64,000 bases of DNA from CAURNT01 sp963526495 (lineage in GTDB: Bacteria > Fusobacteriota > Fusobacteriia > Fusobacteriales > Leptotrichiaceae), in contig CAURNT010000001.1 of NCBI GenBank assembly GCA_963526495.1, positions 1 through 64,000 of the forward strand. Reading direction: 5' to 3'. The notes under the pieces are model-generated. The model had not been told where the DNA came from. It made no database searches and was given only the letters and a program-made list of their open reading frames with translations. The position numbers and the translations under genes were made by a program. The first letter of the stretch is position 1. Each line of letters opens with the position of its first letter. This document shows, piece by piece, positions 33,698 through 43,055 of the stretch.

Positions 33698-34517
33698 CTA
33701 AATCCCCTTTATTTTCAAATTCGGAAAATATCAACAAATGATCTGAAACATATTTTCTAATTTCTTTATAATTATTTTTAGTATAATCATATACACCATA
33801 TCTACCTGTGTATTCTTTTAAATATTTTCTATTAAAAAACATATTATCATAACTATTTGCAAGTCCATTACTTCCAATTGTAGTTTTGAATTTATTAGGA
33901 TTTATAACTTCCTGAACATTATATTCATTTTTAAAATATTTAAATGAATTATTTGTACTTGGAATATTAAAATCTCCTAAAAGAATAACATCTTCTTCTT
34001 TGCTCTTATTTAAAAAATATTTATATACTTTATGATAACGACTAGCCTCTTCTTCTCTATACGACTTATTATCACCAAATATTGAATGTGCAGTAATTAA
34101 TACAAAATCAAATTTATTTGATTTAACATAAACTGCAAAAGGTGGTCTTATAAATTCTTTAGACTTTCCATCTTTATATATTCCTAAAGATTCTATTTTA
34201 TCTATTTTATCTTTTTTATATATAAATGCATAATATTCTTTATAGTCTTTTGTTCCAAGTGGTCTAGAAGATATAACATATCCCCATTTCTTATTAGTTA
34301 TTTTTTCTATTTCATTTTTTAATCTATTCAACCCATCATGATTCATAACCTCTTGTAATGCGACTATATCAAATTTTGATATAATTTTAGCCTGTGTTGT
34401 ATAATCTTTTTCAACTGTACCTAAACGCAAGGTATTATAACTTGCAATAGTTATAGGTTCAGATAATAATATTGATGAATAAATTAAAAAAAGAAAAGAG
34501 ATTAATATTTTTCTCAC
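33684..34517 (-). CDS. secreted endonuclease/exonuclease/phosphatase-family enzyme
   Basis: 277 aa with an N-terminal signal peptide (about 1-19, LISFLFLIYSSILLSEP). The DNase I-like fold shows ASYNTLRLG (Asn ligand), VALQEVMN (metal Glu), the TAHSIFG segment, LGDFNIPS (catalytic Asp-x-Asn) and the final SDHLLIF (Asp-His). It may be a periplasmic or secreted nuclease used to scavenge nucleotides or degrade DNA traps, or a phosphodiesterase; the substrate is inference. The start is GTG with a strong GGAGGGGG site. It sits 25 nt after efp. Confidence 0.85.
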   Translation of the reverse strand: MRKILISFLFLIYSSILLSEPITIASYNTLRLGTVEKDYTTQAKIISKFDIVALQEVMNHDGLNRLKNEIEKITNKKWGYVISSRPLGTKDYKEYYAFIYKKDKIDKIESLGIYKDGKSKEFIRPPFAVYVKSNKFDFVLITAHSIFGDNKSYREEEASRYHKVYKYFLNKSKEEDVILLGDFNIPSTNNSFKYFKNEYNVQEVINPNKFKTTIGSNGLANSYDNMFFNRKYLKEYTGRYGVYDYTKNNYKEIRKYVSDHLLIFSEFENKGDLDDKK

Positions 34518-34542
34518 ACTAACCCCCTCCTTTATTATTTAA

Positions 34543-35115
34543 TTAATTTGCTCTTTCCATGTATTCACCAGTTCTAGTATCAATTCTTATTTTATCTCCT
34601 ATATTACAAAATAAAGGAACTTGTAATTGATAACCAGTTTCTATAGTTGCAGGCTTTGTAGCACGTCCTATAGTATCTCCTTTTAATCCTGGTTCTGTAT
34701 ATGTTATTTCACGAACAACAGTATTTGGTAATTCTACACCAACTGGACGTTCTTCATAAAGTAATACTTGTATAACCATTTCTTCAACTAAGAAATCTAC
34801 TGCATCTCCTAAATCTTCTTCTGTCAAAGTCATTTGATCGAATGTTTCTTGGTTCATGAAATAGTAATCTCCATCCATTTGATATAAAAATTGCATTTGA
34901 GATCTATCAAGTATAATATCATTCATCATTTCAGTTGATAAAACAGTTATTTCTTGAACTTTTCCACTTATTAAATCTTTTATTTTAAACTTCATTTCTG
35001 CTGCACGCGCTTTTTTACCTGAAGTTGATTGATGTCTATCTGCTTTTAAAATTAAATAAGGTACATTATCTTGTACATAAGTATTACCTTGTCTTAATTC
35101 CATTGCTGCTTTCAT
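34543..35115 (-). CDS. efp: elongation factor P with atypical loop I
   Basis: 190-aa ribosomal factor that helps form peptide bonds at proline stretches. The KOW-like domain I, OB domain II and C-terminal OB domain with the signature GDTIGRATKPATIETGYQLQVPLFCNIGDKIRIDTRTGEY (partly) are complete. In domain I, the tip of the loop that reaches the peptidyl-transferase centre reads HQSTSGKKARAA instead of the usual PGKG context around the modified lysine. It may be modified differently or not at all. An AGGAGG site precedes the ATG. It is first gene of a six-gene operon with a near-consensus promoter. Confidence 0.94.
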   Translation of the reverse strand: MKAAMELRQGNTYVQDNVPYLILKADRHQSTSGKKARAAEMKFKIKDLISGKVQEITVLSTEMMNDIILDRSQMQFLYQMDGDYYFMNQETFDQMTLTEEDLGDAVDFLVEEMVIQVLLYEERPVGVELPNTVVREITYTEPGLKGDTIGRATKPATIETGYQLQVPLFCNIGDKIRIDTRTGEYMERAN

Positions 35116-35151
35116 TTATTTCCTCCTAAATTTATGTATTTTTACTGATTA

Positions 35152-35180
35152 ATTATACTATATTTAAATACTAAAATCAA
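35152..35180 (-). promoter_or_regulatory. efp operon promoter
   Basis: On the minus strand TTGATT (35175-35180), 17 nt and TATAAT (35152-35157), about 37 nt upstream of the efp start. Confidence 0.75.
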
Positions 35181-35186
35181 GATAAC

Positions 35187-35210
35187 AAAAAAAAGGGCAT
35201 AAACCCTTTT
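35187..35210 (-). terminator. intrinsic terminator after yitT
   Basis: AAAAGGG (35191-35197) and CCCTTTT (35204-35210) with a 6-nt loop and a long U run on the minus strand, 3 nt past the yitT stop. It separates the nine-gene unit from the efp unit. Confidence 0.9.
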
Positions 35211-35213
35211 TGA

Positions 35214-36077
35214 TCAAATTGGTGGAATATAGAATTTTCCATAAAAATGTTCTGTTTTATATGTATTTATTATAGCAGAAGGATCAGCTTTTAGTATAGT
35301 TTCCACTACATCGTTAACCTCATAAACAGATACAACAGTATAACAAAATGAAACTTCTTCATTAGAATATGCACCATTTGCCCTAAATTTAGTCATACCA
35401 TGTCTATAATTTTCAATATATGCCTTTATTACCTCTTTTTCTTTTTTAGTTACTATATTTAATGTTATCCTATGATACCTATTATAGAAAGTATCTATAA
35501 CCTTAGTTGTTACAAATTGAAAAACTAAAGTATATCCAGCATTATCCCATCCAAACATATATCCAAATATAAAAATTATAAGCATATTCAATACAAATAC
35601 ATAAAGCCATATAGATTTATTTATTCTATTTGAAATATATAAAGCTATAAAATCAGTACCTCCTGATGAACCACCAGCTTTAAGTGCAAGTACAAGTTCA
35701 AGTCCATAAACAACTGCACCTATAGTAATATTTAAAACTATACTATTAAATAGTGGTTCAAAATGTAATCTTTCTAAAAAGAATGAACATGCAAAAATTT
35801 GAACTAATGAGTAAAAAACAAATTTTTTACTAATTTCTTTAGCACACATTAATGCTACTGGAAAATTAAGTATTATTAATAATATTGCTAAAGGTATTTG
35901 AAAACTAGTAGTTTCTAATATTTTATTAAATAATAATGCAATTCCTGTGAAACCTCCTGTTATCAAATTAGAAGGTCTAATAAAAACTTCAATGGAATAA
36001 GCTTGTATAAATCCAGAAATTATCATTAAAATAGTTGTAATTATATATGCCGAATATTTTTTATACACATCTCTCAT
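35214..36077 (-). CDS. yitT: YitT family (DUF161/DUF2179) membrane protein
   Basis: 287 aa with five or six membrane helices (about 1-205), including GLELVLALKAGGSSGGTDFIA, the characteristic glycine-rich segment of the family, and a soluble C-terminal DUF2179 domain (about 215-287, FYGKFYIPP end). Function is unknown; members are common in Firmicutes and Fusobacteria. It is last gene of the nine-gene operon. AGGAG lies 11 nt before the ATG, slightly far but acceptable. Confidence 0.88.
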   Translation of the reverse strand: MRDVYKKYSAYIITTILMIISGFIQAYSIEVFIRPSNLITGGFTGIALLFNKILETTSFQIPLAILLIILNFPVALMCAKEISKKFVFYSLVQIFACSFFLERLHFEPLFNSIVLNITIGAVVYGLELVLALKAGGSSGGTDFIALYISNRINKSIWLYVFVLNMLIIFIFGYMFGWDNAGYTLVFQFVTTKVIDTFYNRYHRITLNIVTKKEKEVIKAYIENYRHGMTKFRANGAYSNEEVSFCYTVVSVYEVNDVVETILKADPSAIINTYKTEHFYGKFYIPPI

Positions 36078-36101
36078 TACTTATCTATCTCCTAAAAATA
36101 A

Positions 36102-37310
36102 TTAATCAACTATTACTATAACATTTTCTTCAGGATATGTAAATCCTGATTTTTGTATTTTATTATTACCATTTACCCATTTGTACAAATAATATATTGA
36201 ATCATCTTCATTTCTAACACATTTATGTGATAATGGGATAGTTCCTAAATGAGAGGCTGTAACTTTTTTTCTTACTTCTCTTGATTCTTTAGGATCATAA
36301 GTTGAAGGTATACCATGAAGATATGCTCCTCCATTAAATCTTATAGCATATTTAGCATCACCTATTATTTTTTTTTCATCCGTATCTGAAGTATAAGGCA
36401 TTACAGGTTTAGTATATGCAACACTAAATATCCCTCTTGGTGTTACAAAACCAGCACCACTAGATATACCCGTAGTTACATATCCTACACTATTAACATT
36501 AAATACTCCTGTTTCTTTATTTCTTTCTATACTAACTTGCGTTTGACTATGTCTATCTACATAAATAAACTTATTAACATCATCTTTTACATCTAATTTT
36601 TTTATATATCTCTTATTTTTCTTAGGTATTTTATATAATTCATCTCCATAGGACATAGTTTTAATATATATATATTTACTATCTTCTTTCACAATAGTAA
36701 ATAAAGACCTATCACCTAGATTTATAAAACTTGTTTTTTCTCCATAAGCTTTAATACTTTGATTATCAGGATTCCCATATTTATCTGATTTTTCATCAGT
36801 TGATGATACTAAATTATACACATCTATATAGTATATATTTTTACCTTCATTTAAAGTATCTTCTATAAAAATGTTAATCGCATTACCTAATTTTACAGCT
36901 TTCTCCCAATTAAATGCTCTAATAACAGCAGAATTTTTAGGAATATAAGCTATATTTTTATTATACAATACTACATACCATTCATTTTTATTTGCATCAA
37001 CAACTTTTCCCTTATATGCAAGTCTTGAGCCTTTATTTAATATCTTTAACGTTTTTGATTTTGAGTTTGGTTGTATTTTTAAAGCAGTTTGTCTATTAAA
37101 ATATACAAAATAATTAAAATCTTTATTAAAATATTTATCAAATTTTAAATTTAAAGTATAATTATTAGTCCTTACCTTTTTTTCTACAATCTTTTCAGTT
37201 TTTTCAACTTCTTCTACTACAGTATTTTTACTTTTATCATTAACTTCTTCTTCAGTAAATGATACCATAGGAAATAGTATTAAAGATATAATAAATAAAT
37301 ACTTTTTCAT
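36102..37310 (-). CDS. L,D-transpeptidase (YkuD domain) with SH3-like region
   Basis: 402 aa. A signal peptide (1-20) is followed by an acidic/lysine segment, an SH3-like region (about 65-125, KIQPNSKSKTLKILNKGSRLAYKGKV style) and a C-terminal YkuD domain (about 250-402). The catalytic Cys364 lies in PLSHKCVRNED, with His in YLHGIPSTYD. It would crosslink peptidoglycan 3-3 or attach proteins to it in the periplasm. The motif reads SHKC, where SHGC is usual, a mild deviation. It is co-transcribed with smc (15-nt gap). Confidence 0.87.
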   Translation of the reverse strand: MKKYLFIISLILFPMVSFTEEEVNDKSKNTVVEEVEKTEKIVEKKVRTNNYTLNLKFDKYFNKDFNYFVYFNRQTALKIQPNSKSKTLKILNKGSRLAYKGKVVDANKNEWYVVLYNKNIAYIPKNSAVIRAFNWEKAVKLGNAINIFIEDTLNEGKNIYYIDVYNLVSSTDEKSDKYGNPDNQSIKAYGEKTSFINLGDRSLFTIVKEDSKYIYIKTMSYGDELYKIPKKNKRYIKKLDVKDDVNKFIYVDRHSQTQVSIERNKETGVFNVNSVGYVTTGISSGAGFVTPRGIFSVAYTKPVMPYTSDTDEKKIIGDAKYAIRFNGGAYLHGIPSTYDPKESREVRKKVTASHLGTIPLSHKCVRNEDDSIYYLYKWVNGNNKIQKSGFTYPEENVIVIVD

Positions 37311-37325
37311 TAAATCACCTCTTTA

Positions 37326-40300
37326 TTATATATCTACAGATACAATTTTTGATTCCCCAACTTCCTTATTCATAGATACACCATATAGTCTATCTGCCCC
37401 CTTCATAGTCTCTTTATTATGTGTTATAAGGATAAATTGTGATTTTTCTATAAATCTTCTTAATAACTCAACTATTTTTTTTGTATTTCTTTCATCTAGT
37501 GCTGCTTCTATTTCGTCAAAGAAAGTAAACGGTGATGGTTTAAACATAAATATAGCCATTATAAAAGAAACAGCAAGCATAGATTTTTCTCCCCCAGATA
37601 AAAGTAAAAGAGTTTGTTCAGGTTTATTTTTATATTTAACACTTAATTCAAGACCTGAAGAAAGAATATCATCCGGATTTGTAAGTTTAATATCACCTCT
37701 TGCACCATAAAATATTTCTGAACACATATATTTAAAATTATTTTTAATTTCAGTCAAAGCATAAGAAAATTTAGTTTTCATTTCATCATCTATTTTAGAA
37801 ATTAATTCTCTTATAGATCTTGAAGACTTTTCTAAATCTTGCATTTGCTCTAATAAAATGCTGTGTTTTTCAAATTCTATATTATACTCTTCTATTGAAG
37901 AAAGATTTACTAATCCAATATTATTTTTCTTATATTCTAATGAAGATATATCTCTTTTAATACCATTAATATCTTCCTCACCGATATTAAAGTATTTATC
38001 ACTATTTTTAATATTATCTACTTTTTCTTCCTCTATCCTCATATTTTCTAAAGTATTCTCTAAATCATTAGAATTTCTGATAATATTTTCAGCTAATTTT
38101 TCAGATAAATTACTTTCTTTTATTAATTCTTTTTCAAGTTCATTTCTTACTTTAATTAAATTATGTTCTTTTTCATCTATCAATTTAAGTAAATCTTCAA
38201 ACTTCTTAATATTCTCATTATTACTATTTTTTTCTTTTTCTATATTTTTAACAAGTTCTTCATACTCTCTTAAATTTAAATCAAACTTTTCAAATAGCTT
38301 ATCTTTATCATTTTCAAAAGCAAATATATCGTCAATATCTTTACTTAATATATCATATTGATTTTTAATATCTTTTTTATTATTTAAGATATTAGTATAT
38401 TTTTCATTTAAAACTGCATATTCAACATTAATCGTATTTAATTTTTTTATCAACTTATTAATATTTCCTATATTACCAAGTTCTATTTCTAAATCTTGCT
38501 TAATATCAAATATTTCATCTAATCTTTCACTATTTTTTTTAATATTCTCTTTATTCAAGTCTATTTTATCTTTATTTTCAACAATAGATGTTTCTGTTTC
38601 TTTAATTTCATATTCTATAGTTTTAATAGCTCTTATAATTGAAGATATTTTATAATTAACATCCTCTATGCTATTTTTAACTTCATTTAATTTACCTATA
38701 TTCTCATTTTTAAATACATCTGAAAGTTCTTCTTTTAAAGAATATATATTTTGTGTAATTTTTTCATATTTACTATCAGCTTCAGACTTCAATTTTTCTA
38801 TACTATATAACTCTTTTTCTTTGTTATTTAACTCATCTTTTTTTAATAATGTTAAGTCAACCTTATTCTTTTTAAATCCACCTGTTACTCTTCCACGACT
38901 AGAGAATATATCACCATCTAGAGTTATTATTTTATCATTAAACCCTTGTTTAATAACCTTATTAGCCGTTTCAATACTATCAACTACTATAGAATTCCCA
39001 AAAATATATGTTATCAAAATATTAAGATTTAATTTTGAATTAATATTAACTAAATTTTTAGCAAAGTCTATTACTCCATCAATCTTAGGTAAAACTACAT
39101 TTCTTTCATAATTTTTAATAATATTCAAAGATAAGAAAGAAACTGTTCCAATTTTTTCTTTTTTCAAATCTGATATGTATATATTAACTTTATTAGAATC
39201 ATTTATAACTATATCATTTAAAAGTCCACCTGCAAGACCAGATATTGCAGTTAAATACTTTTCATCAAGTTTAAGTAAATTAGAAACACTATCTATTACA
39301 TTTCTATCATTTTTATATTTATTTAGTATATATTTAGTAGATGATGATGTAAAATAGTTTTCTTCTATTGTCTTTTGCATAGATATTATTTCAGATTTTA
39401 ATATTTGTATTTTATGAGTATATGAATTAATATTTTTGGATATATTATTTTTTTCATATTCAAGTTCTTGAATATCTAAATTTATCTTATCTTCTTTATT
39501 TTTAGCTTCTTCTCCAACTTTAGAAAATTCATCCTTTTTAAAATTTAATGAGTCTAATTCTAAATTTAGACCGTTAAGTTTAATATCGTTTTCATTCTTT
39601 TCATTTTGTAAAGTTTGAAGATTATTTTCGGATAATTTAATTTTTCTTTCAAGTTCTTCATTTGATATTTTTAACTTATATATTTCAACTTCAATATTTC
39701 TTAATTCATCATCTTTTTCTTCTACTTGTTTATTGATAATCTCAAGTTTATTATTAATATCTTCTATTTCATTTTCTAGTTTTTCTTTTAATTTAGCTTT
39801 TTTATCAAATTCAATAAAAGTATCTTTTTCTTGAATTTCTATAGATTCCAATTTATCTTTTTGATTATTTAAATCAATTATCAGTTTATCTTTTAACAAT
39901 ATTTTTTCATTAAGTTTAACTTCAAAATTAGATTTTTCTTGTTTAATATTATTTAATTTATTTTTATTTTTCTCTAACTCTTCATATATTAAATTAGTCT
40001 TTGATTTATATTCATTCAACTTGTCTTGATTTGTATTTCTTTCTGTTATTAAACTAGATAATTCTATATTTTCTTGTTCTAACTTTAATTCTATTTCTTT
40101 AATCTTACTTTCTATTTCTTTTTTTCTATTTTTTAATTCTTTATCTAAATTTTCAAATTTAACTAAATTAAATTCATCTAACATATACTTTAATACTTCT
40201 ATATCTTCTATTATAGTTTTATATAAACTAGCTTTTTCAGATTCATTTTTTAATCTTTTTACTCTATTATCTAGATCCTTTTCAATAAAACTTATTTTTT

Positions 40301-40865
40301 CAAGTTCTCCTGCAACATTTTCAAGTCTTTTAAGTGCATCTTCTTTCTCAATTTTAGCTTTTTTTGTTCCAGCTGCTTCTTCAATAATTTCACGAATTTC
40401 TTTAGGATTTGAACCTATTATTCTTTCTACTCTACCTTGACCAATTATAGAATAGGCTTGTTTCCCTATACCCGTATCCATAAATAAATTATGTATATCT
40501 TTTAGTCTAGCTCTTTTATTATTTATTAAATACTCACCTTCACCATTTCTATAGACTTTTCTAGTTATTTTAACTTCATCACTTTCATAATCTAAATATC
40601 TATCAGAATTTTCAATAATTAGTGATACCTCTGCAAAATTTGAGGCACGTTTATTTTTACCCCCTGAAAAAATTATATCACTACTTTGCGCTGCTCTTAT
40701 GCTCTTATAACTTTGTTCTCCTAAAACCCATAATATAGCATCTAATATATTACTTTTTCCACTTCCATTAGGTCCAACAACAGCTGTAATTCCACGTGTA
40801 AAATCAAGTATTGTTTTATTTGAAAAAGATTTAAACCCATCTAATTCTAGTGCTTTTAAATACAT
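37326..40865 (-). CDS. smc: chromosome segregation protein SMC
   Basis: 1179-aa condensin ATPase. The N-terminal head has Walker A VVGPNGSGKSN (about 30-40), and two long coiled coils flank the hinge domain (about 500-650, with the glycine-rich SGLAGGLLNDI and GRVTGG segments). The C-terminal head carries the signature LLLLSGGEKSMLAVSF and Walker B PFTFFDEIEAALDERN. The length is typical. With ScpA and ScpB, which are not in this window, it organises and separates the chromosome. It lies in the middle of the nine-gene operon, 12 nt after the dCMP deaminase gene. Many apparent ORFs on the opposite strand are coiled-coil shadows. Confidence 0.96.
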   Translation of the reverse strand: MYLKALELDGFKSFSNKTILDFTRGITAVVGPNGSGKSNILDAILWVLGEQSYKSIRAAQSSDIIFSGGKNKRASNFAEVSLIIENSDRYLDYESDEVKITRKVYRNGEGEYLINNKRARLKDIHNLFMDTGIGKQAYSIIGQGRVERIIGSNPKEIREIIEEAAGTKKAKIEKEDALKRLENVAGELEKISFIEKDLDNRVKRLKNESEKASLYKTIIEDIEVLKYMLDEFNLVKFENLDKELKNRKKEIESKIKEIELKLEQENIELSSLITERNTNQDKLNEYKSKTNLIYEELEKNKNKLNNIKQEKSNFEVKLNEKILLKDKLIIDLNNQKDKLESIEIQEKDTFIEFDKKAKLKEKLENEIEDINNKLEIINKQVEEKDDELRNIEVEIYKLKISNEELERKIKLSENNLQTLQNEKNENDIKLNGLNLELDSLNFKKDEFSKVGEEAKNKEDKINLDIQELEYEKNNISKNINSYTHKIQILKSEIISMQKTIEENYFTSSSTKYILNKYKNDRNVIDSVSNLLKLDEKYLTAISGLAGGLLNDIVINDSNKVNIYISDLKKEKIGTVSFLSLNIIKNYERNVVLPKIDGVIDFAKNLVNINSKLNLNILITYIFGNSIVVDSIETANKVIKQGFNDKIITLDGDIFSSRGRVTGGFKKNKVDLTLLKKDELNNKEKELYSIEKLKSEADSKYEKITQNIYSLKEELSDVFKNENIGKLNEVKNSIEDVNYKISSIIRAIKTIEYEIKETETSIVENKDKIDLNKENIKKNSERLDEIFDIKQDLEIELGNIGNINKLIKKLNTINVEYAVLNEKYTNILNNKKDIKNQYDILSKDIDDIFAFENDKDKLFEKFDLNLREYEELVKNIEKEKNSNNENIKKFEDLLKLIDEKEHNLIKVRNELEKELIKESNLSEKLAENIIRNSNDLENTLENMRIEEEKVDNIKNSDKYFNIGEEDINGIKRDISSLEYKKNNIGLVNLSSIEEYNIEFEKHSILLEQMQDLEKSSRSIRELISKIDDEMKTKFSYALTEIKNNFKYMCSEIFYGARGDIKLTNPDDILSSGLELSVKYKNKPEQTLLLLSGGEKSMLAVSFIMAIFMFKPSPFTFFDEIEAALDERNTKKIVELLRRFIEKSQFILITHNKETMKGADRLYGVSMNKEVGESKIVSVDI

Positions 40866-40877
40866 TTTTCCCCTTTA

Positions 40878-41357
40878 TTAATCTTCAAATTTTATATCAA
40901 TTTTTTCTATTTTTAAATCTATTTTTTCAACTTCTATACCAGCATTTTCTAACATACGAACAGATGCTTTAGTGCTATCTTTATCTTTATGTTTATCTGA
41001 AAAATATACTACTTTAGAAATTCCTGATTGAATGATAGCTTTACTACATTCATTACAAGGAAAATGAGTAACATATATAGTTGCATCTTTAACACTTTTA
41101 TTTGAATTAAGTATAGCATTTAATTCAGCATGTACTACATAAGGATATTTTGTTTCTAAATATTCTCCTTCTTTTCCCCAAGGCATATTATCGTCGTTAT
41201 TTCCTCTAGGGAATCCATTATATCCTATACCTATTATTTTATCATCTATTACTATACAAGCTCCAACCTGAGTTACAGGATCTTTACTTCTTTTGGCTGA
41301 TAAAAATGCAATTCCCATAAAATATTCTTGCCACGATAAATAGTTTTCTCTTTTCAT
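40878..41357 (-). CDS. dCMP deaminase (ComEB-like)
   Basis: 159-aa zinc enzyme that deaminates dCMP to dUMP, a precursor of dTMP. Zinc and catalytic residues: His76 and Glu78 in VVHAELNAIL, and Cys101/Cys104 in FPCNECSKAI. The N-terminal SWQEYFMGIAFLSAKRSKDP and GYNGFPRG segments are typical of deoxycytidylate deaminases. It lies between xseA and smc with gaps of 9 and 12 nt. Within the operon it fits a DNA-precursor and repair theme with xseA and uvrB. Confidence 0.93.
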   Translation of the reverse strand: MKRENYLSWQEYFMGIAFLSAKRSKDPVTQVGACIVIDDKIIGIGYNGFPRGNNDDNMPWGKEGEYLETKYPYVVHAELNAILNSNKSVKDATIYVTHFPCNECSKAIIQSGISKVVYFSDKHKDKDSTKASVRMLENAGIEVEKIDLKIEKIDIKFED

Positions 41358-41366
41358 TTTATCCTC

Positions 41367-42698
41367 CTATTTAACTACACTTTCTATTTTTTTATTATAT
41401 AAAATAGTTTCAAGCTCATCACCAGTTTTAACATTCATATTTGATGTTATAACCTTACCATTTAATTTCGTTATACTAAATCCTTTTTCTAATATATCAT
41501 CTATTGAATGCTTAGAAAGAGATAAAGTCAATTTTTCAAGTTCTATTTTCTTATTTTTTAATACATTAAACATATTGTTATCAAGTTTTTCAGATAAATT
41601 TATTATATTTTTATTTTCTTTTTCTAATTTATCCATAATTTTATTTAAACTAACTCTATCTTTTAATAAATTTAATTCAATAATTTTGTTATTTCTCTTA
41701 TTTTCTAAAGCAATATTTGCTCTATTTTCTAAATCGGAATTAAACATCCTCAATGTATTAAATTTATTAGAAAAATTTTTTAATACGTATGAATTTGAAA
41801 AATTAGATAATTCATTTTTCTTTATAGAATATTTATTATTTAATAATAAATATAATCTATTTTTAAAATTATTTAATTCTTTAATATTTTCATCATAATT
41901 TTTTATAAGTTTTTCAGCAGCTTGAGTTGGAGTTGAAGCACGTAAATCAGCAACATAATCTGAAAGAAGTGTATCAGATTCATGACCAACTGCCGATACT
42001 ACAAATATTTTTGAATTATATATAGCTTCTATTACCTCAACTTCATTGAACGCCCAAAGATCTTCTATACTTCCCCCACCTCTTCCAACTATCAATGCAT
42101 CTAAATTATATTTATCATTATTTTCATTAAAATATTTTATAGCTTCTGAAATTTCCTCTTTAGCTCCTTCACCTTGAACTTTTACAGGATAAAGAAATAT
42201 ATCAACATATTTATCTCTATTATGTATAGTTTTTATAATATCTTGTATAGCAGCTCCTGTAGAAGCTGTAATTACTCCAACTCTTTTAACAAGATATGGA
42301 ATATTTTTTTTTATTTCATCACTAAAATATCCTTTTTTTCTATATTCTTCTCTTCTTAATTCAAGTTGTTTGTATAATTGTCCTAACTTATCAGCTTTTT
42401 TTAATTTTTCTACTGTAAAAGTAATTGTTCCATAAGGTTTATAATAAGAAACAGATGCTAAAATTTCAACCTTTGTTCCCTCTACTAAATTATCTGGTAT
42501 ATTTTTATATCTATATGAAAATACAGCACATTTAATTATACTATCATCATCTTTTAAGGAAAAATACAGATGCCCAGATTTTTGATATACAACATTTGAT
42601 ATTTCACCTTCTATATATATAGATTTTAAATCATAAGTATTGGAAAGTACATTTTCTAAAATATCTGCTACTTCTCCTACTTTGTATACTTTACTCAT
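41367..42698 (-). CDS. xseA: exodeoxyribonuclease VII large subunit
   Basis: 443 aa. N-terminal OB fold (about 1-100, YIEGEISNVVYQKSGHLYFSLKD), catalytic domain (about 120-280, VITASTGAAIQDI, GRGGGSIEDLWAFNE, SAVGHESD) and a long coiled-coil C-terminus. With XseB it degrades single-stranded DNA from both ends and acts in mismatch and crosslink repair. The small subunit gene xseB, often next to xseA, is not seen in this window. The stop and the start of the neighbouring ArsC-like gene abut. Confidence 0.94.
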   Translation of the reverse strand: MSKVYKVGEVADILENVLSNTYDLKSIYIEGEISNVVYQKSGHLYFSLKDDDSIIKCAVFSYRYKNIPDNLVEGTKVEILASVSYYKPYGTITFTVEKLKKADKLGQLYKQLELRREEYRKKGYFSDEIKKNIPYLVKRVGVITASTGAAIQDIIKTIHNRDKYVDIFLYPVKVQGEGAKEEISEAIKYFNENNDKYNLDALIVGRGGGSIEDLWAFNEVEVIEAIYNSKIFVVSAVGHESDTLLSDYVADLRASTPTQAAEKLIKNYDENIKELNNFKNRLYLLLNNKYSIKKNELSNFSNSYVLKNFSNKFNTLRMFNSDLENRANIALENKRNNKIIELNLLKDRVSLNKIMDKLEKENKNIINLSEKLDNNMFNVLKNKKIELEKLTLSLSKHSIDDILEKGFSITKLNGKVITSNMNVKTGDELETILYNKKIESVVK

Positions 42699-43055
42699 TT
42701 ATTCTCCTAATTTATTATATATTTCTTCCTTATACCCAATATATACTTCATTATTTAATACAAGAATAGGTCTTTTAACAAGTTTACCATCACTTGCTAA
42801 AAGAGTGAGTTTTTCATCAAAAGTCAAATCTAATAATTTATCTTTTAACTTTAATGCCTTATAAACCAAACCACTCTTATTAAAAAATGTATTAATATCC
42901 TGTTTTGATATATTAATGATCTCTTCTATTTCTTTTTTCTCTAATTTTTCAGTAACAAGATCACGATATTTAACTTCTATATCCATATCATTTAATTTTT
43001 TATATGCTTTTTTACAAGTACTACATTTACTATAGCATAAAAAAATATTGTCCAT
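42699..43055 (-). CDS. ArsC/Spx-family thioredoxin-fold protein
   Basis: 118-aa protein of the ArsC/Spx/YffB family. The N-terminal redox motif is CYSKCSTCKK (Cys7, Cys11, Cys14), followed by the DIEVKYRDLVTEKL strand and a cis-proline near KRPILVLNNEVYIG. It could be an arsenate-reductase-like or Spx-like redox regulator. The three cysteines leave both possible, and no ars genes are near. It abuts uvrB and xseA directly (0 nt), so it is translated from the same operon. Confidence 0.83.
   Translation of the reverse strand: MDNIFLCYSKCSTCKKAYKKLNDMDIEVKYRDLVTEKLEKKEIEEIINISKQDINTFFNKSGLVYKALKLKDKLLDLTFDEKLTLLASDGKLVKRPILVLNNEVYIGYKEEIYNKLGE

Noticed and set aside
37858..39357. Several plus-strand open frames inside smc
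   Set aside because: They mirror the coiled-coil coding strand (Lys/Glu codons read as Phe/Leu/Ser) and have no start signals.
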